Source of the DNA: Atriophallophorus winterbourni
Lineage: Eukaryota > Platyhelminthes > Trematoda > Plagiorchiida > Microphallidae
Reading direction: 5' to 3'
Assembly (NCBI GenBank): GCA_013407085.1
Contig: JACCGJ010001774.1
Location: 51,592 to 115,591, forward strand
DNA: 64,000 nt
Shown: piece after piece, positions 57,850 to 64,000 of the stretch
Numbering within the stretch: position 1 is the stretch's first letter
How the letters are laid out: each line of letters opens with the position of its first letter
The notes under the pieces: model-generated
Told to the model about the DNA's origin: nothing
Databases searched by the model: none
What the model saw: the letters and a program-made list of their open reading frames with translations, nothing else
Position numbers and translations under genes: made by a program

Positions 57850-58290
57850 ATGAGAAAATATTAAGTACTTAACCAATTGTTATATCCAGACACTCAAGTT
57901 ACGAAAAGTTCATTGGTTATAAGCTACCGTCTCGGTCAGTACGAGTCGTAGTCAGTAGACCCAACCGTGGGTGAGTGATAATGAAGGGAACGGAGACGGT
58001 AATGTTAGTGGTACATTATCCGCTAGTCAAGGTGAGTCGAGCCCCCTCTGGTGCGACAAGAACACGAAGTGAACCGAATGGCCAAAAGTCACATGATGAC
58101 ACGAAAAGAGGTGGTAAAAGGCCGGATGTTTGACACCAGCCGCTCATGGAGTGATGACCTGAGATGTTTGCATAATTAATGAATAATGAATCAGAAGTCG
58201 GCCGATAATCCGCAGCAGGTGAGATCGTCACGTGATGTGAGCAAACGGTTCTTATATAAATAACAAATTGTGTGATTCAAAATTAACGTA
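57850..58290 (-). repeat. Probable 5' LTR of the minus-strand Gypsy element
   Basis: Lies just upstream of the gag start. Its gag-proximal 100 bp recur at 52230-52345 on the other side of the element, and its distal 320 bp recur alone at 26480-26815. Read on the minus strand it contains TATATAAGAACCG as a candidate TATA box. Exact TG...CA borders and the primer-binding site could not be fixed. Confidence 0.5.
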
Positions 58291-58379
58291 ATAAACAAAG
58301 TATTTGAATATATTCGAGACCGATCGGAAGTTCATAATCATGAAAATAGAGTTTGCAATGAATCGGTTATAGTAAGTTT

Positions 58380-58423
58380 TTGGTAACGTTTCGCTTCTGA
58401 ACACAGAAGCTTCGTCAGACCAA
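58380..58423 (-). ncRNA. Hammerhead-like ribozyme motif of the Penelope-like element
   Basis: Read on the minus strand: TTGGT, CTGACGA, A, a 7-bp helix II (GCTTCTG/CAGAAGC) with a 4-nt loop, GAAA, minimal helix III ACGT, cleavage triplet GTT, then ACCAA pairing with TTGGT. All core residues agree with the hammerhead consensus; the single extra A before helix II is the one oddity. Confidence 0.65.
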
Positions 58424-58812
58424 GGGTGTTGGTACGAACAGTGTTCAGGTATAAATGGCATTCTCTTGACCAATCCTGAGTTCACTAAGCTACACTGGGG
58501 AGATCAAGATAATTGATCAAGATAATTGATCACACCTAATTGCTGTGTTCATCCCTAATTGTTTATTAATTGTTCAGGTCAGCGTATGCCGACACACTGC
58601 TTACGTAATCATGTGCGCATTAGGTGTGATGTTCGTTAATCCTAATACGCTGCAAAACCGAACGCCAGATTGTTGAGATATCCGCCCCATCCACCTTGTT
58701 CACCGCATTCGCCCCAGCCTTTGTTATTTCAACAGCCTCGGCGTGAAGTCTTTCCCTATAAGATTTCACACCCCGTCTTATCACTTTCACGTTATCAAGA
58801 TCTACACTGTGT

Positions 58813-60361
58813 CTACACGTGTTCAGCTACGGCAGAATCCCGAATCAGTGATTGATATTCACTGGGATTGCGGGGTCGCTTTCCCACTCGTATCCTGTGT
58901 TCGTTTACCCTAGTGCAGAGTTCTCTAGACGTTTGTCCAATGTAAACACCCGCGCAACCCTTGCAGTTGATTTTGTAGATGCAGTTCGTCGCACAACCTA
59001 AAGGAGTCTTATCTTTGAGATGCATTAATACGGAGCGGAGAGTTCTACCTGCCTTATATGTTACTCTAATACCTGCGCTATTCAAGAGTCGACTTATTCC
59101 TTCGGAGGCGCTTTTGACATACGGTAGAGATACCGTAGCTCGCCAAACCTTTTCCGTCTTCGGTTGCGGATAGTTAACTCGGTTTAATTGGCGTTTAATT
59201 AAGCTCTTGGGGTACCCATGATTTGCAAGTCGGCGACTGACTTCTTCATGAGCTCGTCTCTTATCTGCATCATCGCTGCAGAGGCGGTCCACCTTGTAGA
59301 ATAGCGATTTTGCTATGGACTGAAATACCCTTTTGGGGTGCGCAGATGTGAATCTCAAAATGGCATCCGTGTCGATAGGCTTACGATATACCGTTGTTCT
59401 AATCTTGCCGTTGTCATTTTGCGCGAGACAGTCCAAGAACGGAAGTGTCCCTTCCGTAGACTCGGTTTCCTTTGTGACCTGGATTTTTGGATTCAAACTA
59501 TTGAGATAACTATGAAATGCTTCTAGTCTGTTTCGCTTTATGATGACGAATGTATCGTCGACATAGCGCCACCATATTTTTGGTTTCAACGCTTCGTTTT
59601 TCAAAGCTATCTCTTCAAAGTGCTCCATGTACATATTCGCTAGCACGGGAGAAATGGGTGAGCCCATCGCTAAACCATCGTTTTGCTTGTATAGCTGTCC
59701 ATTAAATAAGAAGTGGTTCATATTTAGACAAATTGCTACACCGTTGATGATTTGTTGTACACTCAAGTTGTTACGATCCTTCAGGGTCATATCGGAGTTG
59801 AGTGATTTCCTCACTAATTCTAAAGCGCTTGTAGTGTCAACATTCGTGAACAAGGAGCCTACGTCAAAACTAACCATCATCTCATCCTCACCAATTGTTA
59901 CGGTACTCAAGCGACGAACAAAATCAAACGAGTTCTTAATAAAAGAATCCGTGTTACCAACTAATGGTTTCAAAAGCTAAGCAAGGTGCTTAGCCAATTC
60001 GTGTGTTGGGGATCCAATGCCGTCTACAATGGGCCTTAAGGGGATGCCTGCCTTATGTATCTTCGGAAGTCCATAGAACATGGGTGTCTGAGCAGATTTT
60101 GGGTAGAGCATGAACCATAATCCCTGACCAAGGTTTTCCTTAATTCCTCGCAGGTATCTTGAAACAACCCTCTTACGGTTATTCATAATGGTCGTAGCTC
60201 TAAGGTTGTCAATAACCTGATACGGACCTTCAGCAAGGTGTGACTCTGCCTTATCTCTATGATCACTTTTAGAAAGAATCACAGTTGCCTTGCCTTTATC
60301 TGCCTTAGTGATCACTATTTCCTCTTCTTTTCGCAATTTAAGAAGTGCTTGTTGTTCATCC
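58813..60361 (-). pseudogene. Penelope-like polyprotein: RT and GIY-YIG part
   Basis: The frame reads from ITKADKGKATVIL through GLPKIHKAGIPLRPIV, SFDVGSLFTNVD (RT motif A), GLAMGSPISPVLANMYME (motif B) and WWRYVDDTFVI (catalytic YVDD, near 59560) to FLDC and YRKPIDTDAIL. The GIY-YIG domain then begins (CIYKINCKGC, GVYIGQTSRELC). A single in-frame TAG at 59977-59975 splits the RT upstream of motif A. A small deletion near 58825 ends the frame at AEHV, about 55 residues short; the missing part is still recognisable at 58640-58812 in another frame. RT and endonuclease residues are otherwise intact, so inactivation is recent. Confidence 0.88.
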
Positions 60362-61069
60362 TTTCTGGTTGTTGTTTTTTGATAATACTAGATATACCGT
60401 TTCGTAGCGCATCTGCCTGATTTTCAGGTAGCTGGTTGAGGGCGGATTCTACGCAAGGAATAACATCCTCAGCTTTAAGGAATTTTGTACTTAACGAGAA
60501 GTTTAAACCCTTTTCCAACAATCTTTGTTCGGTTTGCGATAGCGGCCTATCTGATAAATTGAATACTTTAGAATATTGTCGAGCCCTGTCATCAAAAGAA
60601 CTAGCAGAGGTACATTTATCTTTTGAAGTTAATAAAGTGCTGAACTTACGTACTTGCCTTTCTTTAATGTGCTCGGTCTGTGCAGCCAAAACCTCGGCGT
60701 GTTTTTCACAAATTTTGCAGAAATCCACTTCAGATAACACATTTCGCAATTCGGACTTCAAACTGGAGGCTTTCGATCGCGCGTTTGTCAGGTTTTCATT
60801 GGTCCTGTGGATCCTTTGTTTTAAGAACACTTTGGATGCGTTTTCGGCAGCCTTCCGAGAATTGCGAGAATTATCCGGAGGTTTGACCACCAAGTCCCTT
60901 GGTATGATTCTATTCTGCTGGCATCTCAAGTTGTAGATGCGATGATTATCCCATTTCGCTTCCGTCTCGGCTGTTCGTACCAACTCGCTGGCCAGTTTGC
61001 GAACGCGAGGCTCGTAGGAGTCAGCAAAGTATTTGAATATATTCGAGACCGATCGGGAGTCCATAATCA
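60362..61069 (-). pseudogene. Penelope-like polyprotein: N-terminal part
   Basis: Starts at the ATG near 61069 (MIMDSRSVSNIFKYFADS) and encodes a Lys/Glu-rich helical region of about 235 residues, with VDFCKICEKHAEVLAAQ and a RPLSQTEQRLLEKGLNFS block typical of the region preceding Penelope-like RTs. A frameshift near 60362 separates it from the RT part. The frame is spuriously extended to the right by the abutting inverted copy, so residues upstream of the ATG are not part of it. Confidence 0.8.
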
Positions 61070-61071
61070 TG

Positions 61072-61611
61072 AAGGTTTGGCGAGCTACGGTATCTCTACC
61101 GTATGTCAAAAGCGCCTCCGAAGGAATAAGTCGACTCTTGAATAGCGCAGGTATTAGAGTAACATATAAGGCAGGTAGAACTCTCCGCTCCGTATTAATG
61201 CATCTCAAAGATAAGACTCCTTTAGGTTGTGCGACGAACTGCATCTACCAAATCAACTGCAAGGGTTGCCCGGGTGTTTACATTGGGCAAACGTCTAGAG
61301 AACTCTGCACTAGGTTAAACGAACACAGGAAACGAGTGGGAAAGCGACCCCGCAATCCCAGTGAATATCAATCACTGATTCGGGATTCGGCCCTAGCTGA
61401 ACACGTGCTAGACACTGGACACAGCGTAGATCTTGATAACGTGAAAGTGATAAGACGGGGTGTGAAATCTTATAGGGAAAGACTTTACGCCGAGGCTGTT
61501 GAAATAACAAAAGCTGGGGCGAATGCGGTGAACAAGGTGGATGGGGCGGATATCTCAACAATCTGGCGTTCGGTTTTGCAGCGGATTAGGATTAACGAAC
61601 ATCACACTTAA
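61072..61611 (+). CDS. Partial Penelope-like GIY-YIG endonuclease (inverted partner copy)
   Basis: About 178 codons, open to the natural stop, covering the linker (KVWRATVSLPYVKSASEG) and the complete GIY-YIG domain: CIYQINCKGC, GVYIGQTSRELCTRLNEHR, DSALAEHVLDTGHSVD and the final DISTIWRSVLQRIRINEHHT. The Cys pattern before GVYIG is the zinc-binding insertion of the Penelope type. It begins abruptly at 61071 at the junction with the minus-strand copy, so there is no RT. It is inverted and over 95 percent identical by eye to 58640-59150. Not an independent gene. Confidence 0.8.
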   Translation, partial: KVWRATVSLPYVKSASEGISRLLNSAGIRVTYKAGRTLRSVLMHLKDKTPLGCATNCIYQINCKGCPGVYIGQTSRELCTRLNEHRKRVGKRPRNPSEYQSLIRDSALAEHVLDTGHSVDLDNVKVIRRGVKSYRERLYAEAVEITKAGANAVNKVDGADISTIWRSVLQRIRINEHHT

Positions 61612-61807
61612 TACGCACATGATTACGTAAGCAGTGTGTCGGCATACGCTGACCTGAACAATTATTAAACAATTAGGGATGAACCCAGCAATTGGGTGTG
61701 ATCAATTATCTTGATCAATTATCTTGATCTCCCCGGTGTAGCTTAGTGAACTCAGGATTGGTCAAGAGAATGCCATTTATACCTGAACACTGTTCGTACC
61801 AACACCC

Positions 61808-61851
61808 TTGGTCTGACGAAGCTTCTGTGTTCAGAAGCGAAACGTTACCAA
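61808..61851 (+). ncRNA. Hammerhead-like ribozyme motif (inverted partner copy)
   Basis: Helix I TTGGT (61808-61812) and ACCAA (61847-61851), CTGACGA 61813-61819, helix II GCTTCTG-TGTT-CAGAAGC, GAAA 61839-61842, helix III ACGT, predicted cleavage after 61846 (GTT). Identical in all paired positions to the minus-strand copy at 58380-58423. Confidence 0.65.
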
Positions 61852-62028
61852 AAACTTACTATAACCGATTCATTGCAAACTCTATTTTCATGATTATGGA
61901 CTCCCGATCGGTCTCGAATATATTCAAATACTTTGCTGACTCCTACGAGCCTCGCGTTCGCAAACTGGCCAGCGAGTTGGTACGAACAGCCGAGACGGAA
62001 GCGAAATGGTATAATCATCGCATCTACA
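61852..62028 (+). mobile_element. Penelope-like ORF start, truncated at a Gypsy junction
   Basis: After the hammerhead the sequence encodes MIMDSRSVSNIFKYFADS and continues to NHRIY, identical to the start of the minus-strand ORF, and then ends at about 62028. Gypsy integrase coding begins in the next bases. This defines the right border of the Penelope-like insertion. Confidence 0.75.
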
Positions 62029-63096
62029 GGTATTAATCGCATGAAGGCACTAGCACGAAGTTATGTTTATTGGCCTGGATTGGATCAGCAGATTTCAGAT
62101 TTAGTACGCAATTGTTCTAAGTGTCAATTGTCAGCAAAATCTCCACCCAAATCAGTTTTGTTTTCTTGGCCTCCACCTCAATCTCCCTGGTCACGTTTGC
62201 ATATCGACTTTGCAGGACCAATAGATGGTCAACAGTACTTAATCCTTGTCGATGCCTACAGCAAATGGCCCGAAATATTTCCCATGGACCGTATAACATC
62301 TGAAGCCACCATCATGAAACTTCGTCATATTTTCAGTCGTTTCGGCGTTCCAGACATTTTGGTGTCAGATAACGGTACTGCTTTTACCTCCGCAATTTTT
62401 GCCGAGTTCTGTCAACTCAACAACATACAACACATCCGTTCACCGCCTTATCACCCGCAATCCAACGGGCAGGCAGAACGTTTTGTTGACACATTCAAGC
62501 GAGCCATCTCTAAACTCAGGGGAGAGGAGACCATACCAGAAATCATAGAAACATTCCTGATTAACTATAGAGCAACTCCAAACCCAAACGTTCCGAATAA
62601 CTGTTCTCCAGCGGAAGCTTTAATGAACAGAAAGTTACGTTTGCCAATTGATGCAATATACCCGGTTGCACCAAAAACTATCACTAGGAACACTGCGATG
62701 CAAGAACGATTCAATCGTCGTCACAATGCAAAAAAGCGAGTGTTTACACCTGGTCAGGTCGTACTTGCGAAGGATTATCGTGGAGGTGTTGAGAAATGGA
62801 CACAAGGTCGTATTCTACGCCGTTCCGGTAATGTAACTTACGACGTCGACGTTCAGTCTTCAGTCTGGGTTCGGCATGCCAATCAATTATTACCCTCAAA
62901 TGTGCATACGATGAACAGTCCTAGAGACAATGTTCCACTTGACATTCTCCTCGACACATTCGAACTACGTCCGTCTACAAATGTTGCCGCCTCGCCGGAA
63001 ACTCCTGATTTACGAAATCTTTGTACTCCACGAAGATGGACTGATCGTGTCCGGCATCCCGTTGCTCACATGCAAATCACTCGTGCTTCCGTCTGA
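62029..63096 (+). CDS. Ty3/Gypsy (Mag-like) integrase, C-terminal part of pol
   Basis: About 355 open codons to a natural stop. The end of the zinc-binding domain (ALARSYVYWPG, CSKCQ) is followed by the catalytic core: RLHIDFAGPIDG (first Asp), FGVPDILVSDNGTAF (second Asp) and PQSNGQAERFVDTFKRA (Glu), giving the D-D-35-E triad. A C-terminal domain (GQVVLAKDYRGG, then WTQGRILRRSGNVTYDV) binds DNA in the family. Upstream RT and RNase H are absent because the Penelope-like copy joins at 62028, and no LTR follows before the LINE at 63128. The integrase itself has no visible lesion, unlike the dead minus-strand element, so it is a second, younger Gypsy copy. Confidence 0.9.
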   Translation, partial: GINRMKALARSYVYWPGLDQQISDLVRNCSKCQLSAKSPPKSVLFSWPPPQSPWSRLHIDFAGPIDGQQYLILVDAYSKWPEIFPMDRITSEATIMKLRHIFSRFGVPDILVSDNGTAFTSAIFAEFCQLNNIQHIRSPPYHPQSNGQAERFVDTFKRAISKLRGEETIPEIIETFLINYRATPNPNVPNNCSPAEALMNRKLRLPIDAIYPVAPKTITRNTAMQERFNRRHNAKKRVFTPGQVVLAKDYRGGVEKWTQGRILRRSGNVTYDVDVQSSVWVRHANQLLPSNVHTMNSPRDNVPLDILLDTFELRPSTNVAASPETPDLRNLCTPRRWTDRVRHPVAHMQITRASV

Positions 63097-63127
63097 ACCA
63101 GTCTGTTTGCGAATCTAGAGTTTTCCC

Positions 63128-63765
63128 GTGACTGTGAAACATAACAAGTTTCAAGACCGGTTCCCCCAAAAAAATGCCGACACACTCATCCGGAGTAGAA
63201 CCCGTAAATGGATGTGCCGAAGAAATGCCGCCTGGACTGCGTTTAAGTTGTCACAACTGCCGAAGGATTGGGAGCATTATAGAAAATTACGCAACCATTG
63301 CACTGATCTAGTGCGCCAGGATAAATTAGATCACCAAAGTAAAATTACGGCTCGATTCCTGGAAAATAACAAAATGCTCTACAGATTTGTCAACAAAAGA
63401 CAGAAGGTGCAGACTGGTATCCCCTCCCTTAGTAGTAGTGCAGGCTCCACGTCTACATCAAAGGAAGCAGCAGCAGTCTTGAGATCTCATTACATGCCCA
63501 TTTTCCAAAATCCCTCCCTAATCTTTCCTTTGTTTTTGTCCCCATTGCCTCTAAATTCTTACACCATGTTTTCTGCTCACAGAGTCCGAGAAAAAATCAT
63601 GCGACTTCGACTCAACTCCTCACCGGGTATCGATTGCATAACGCCAAAAGCATTGCGTGCAGTTGCTGATCAACTTAGCGAACCGCTTGCGGTGTCTTTT
63701 CAACGACTCATGGATAATTCTGAAGTCCCTGCTGGTTGGAAGGAAGGTATCATCACGGATGTGCA
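63128..63765 (+). mobile_element. CR1-like LINE, endonuclease-RT linker and start of RT (copy F)
   Basis: One open frame of about 210 codons: RTRKWMCRRNAAWTAFKLSQ and DKLDHQSKITARFLENNKML (linker), then RLRLNSSPGIDCITPKALR and RLMDNSEVPAGWKEGIITDV (first RT blocks). At about 63755 the LINE ends abruptly and a tandem repeat begins. It starts 30 bp after the Gypsy stop codon, so it may have inserted there or been joined by rearrangement. Confidence 0.82.
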
Positions 63766-63817
63766 ATCGTGCTTGCACGGATGTGCAATCGTGTTGCACG
63801 GATGTGCAATCGTGCAG
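63754..63817. repeat. Tandem repeat, three units of 21-22 bp with dyad symmetry
   Basis: Three copies of CACGGATGTGCAATCGTG plus a 3-4-base spacer (63754, 63776, 63797). The unit is itself an imperfect palindrome (CACG...CGTG with a central TGTGCA), so each could form a small hairpin or bind a dimeric protein. It starts exactly where the LINE frame is truncated. Confidence 0.85.
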
Positions 63818-64000
63818 CATTTCTGTGATGTACGGCTAACATCGTGCTAAATTGATTGGCCAACGGTCGTGAGCTGCATGCTGAAATACGCTGTAGTCTC
63901 ACTACCATTTCTATTTCTATTCCCCCCCTCATATCTGTCTAGGCCTGGGCAACCTGACGGTATCTTAGCCCACGTACAGTCTCTGACTGTGCGGCACTTT

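Larger units (their letters stand above)
58297..61070 (-). mobile_element. Penelope-like element with GIY-YIG, nearly complete
   Basis: The minus-strand element has, from 61070 downward, the ORF start, an N-terminal region, the RT, the GIY-YIG endonuclease (to about 58640), a 3' UTR, a hammerhead (58423-58380) and the start of another ORF copy (to 58297). The last part, beyond the ribozyme, repeats the beginning of the element, as in the pLTR structure of this retroelement class. Immediately right of it lies an inverted partial copy (61071-62028), giving a roughly 0.95-kb inverted repeat. Confidence 0.88.

Noticed and set aside
60315..61244. A 309-residue frame starting MQFVAQPKG
   Set aside because: Its first 58 residues are the antisense of the inverted GIY-YIG copy; the true ORF start is the ATG near 61069.

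Overview
The window looks like nuclear DNA of a parasitic flatworm, most likely a digenean trematode. The evidence is indirect: a eukaryotic tRNA-Arg gene, genes with GT-AG introns, and a dense set of decayed elements of kinds common in flukes (CR1-like and RTE-like LINEs, Mag-like Ty3/Gypsy, Penelope-like, piggyBac, pogo/Tigger). No species is assigned. Host coding sequence is sparse and repeats make up most of the rest.

Layout. Positions 1-8.3 kb hold fragments of CR1-like LINEs on the + strand and one pogo/Tigger transposon (3135-5075) bounded by TA and 25-bp inverted repeats. From 8.3 to 18.1 kb lie a decayed Penelope-like tail, one probable host exon with SAXO-type repeats (12548-12738), a large hairpin and hammerhead-bearing repeat (14.07-14.45 kb), a piggyBac-like element (14684-17047), and a tandem dimer related to the hammerhead repeat. 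From 18.6 to 28.5 kb lie a relic charged ORF, tRNA-Arg(TCG), LINE and Penelope remnants, a small Ser-rich membrane-protein gene with a 5'UTR intron (25121-25495), and an RTE-like LINE tail.

The main object is a minus-strand gene at 51564-28824. Four exons, joined by three phase-0 introns, give a predicted 6,089-residue type I membrane protein. Its first exon is 13.1 kb with no stop. It encodes a signal peptide, then nine tandem modules of about 415 residues. Each module has three disulfide-type domains, and the middle one is Ig-like with a D-S-G-x-Y-x-C signature. The last exon supplies one transmembrane helix and a short basic tail. I recognise no named family for the whole protein; a large surface or adhesion/recognition receptor is the best inference.

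From 52.2 kb to the end is a nested retroelement graveyard. A decayed minus-strand Ty3/Gypsy element (gag, protease, RT, RNase H, integrase; 57.84-52.54 kb) is interrupted by LINE 3' ends and by an inverted Penelope-like insertion. Next come a nearly complete minus-strand Penelope-like element with a GIY-YIG endonuclease and an inverted partial partner (58.3-62.03 kb), an intact + strand Gypsy integrase (62.03-63.1 kb) and a LINE fragment. Hammerhead-ribozyme-like motifs with a minimal helix III occur in the Penelope-like elements and, separately, in the short repeat near 14.4 kb.
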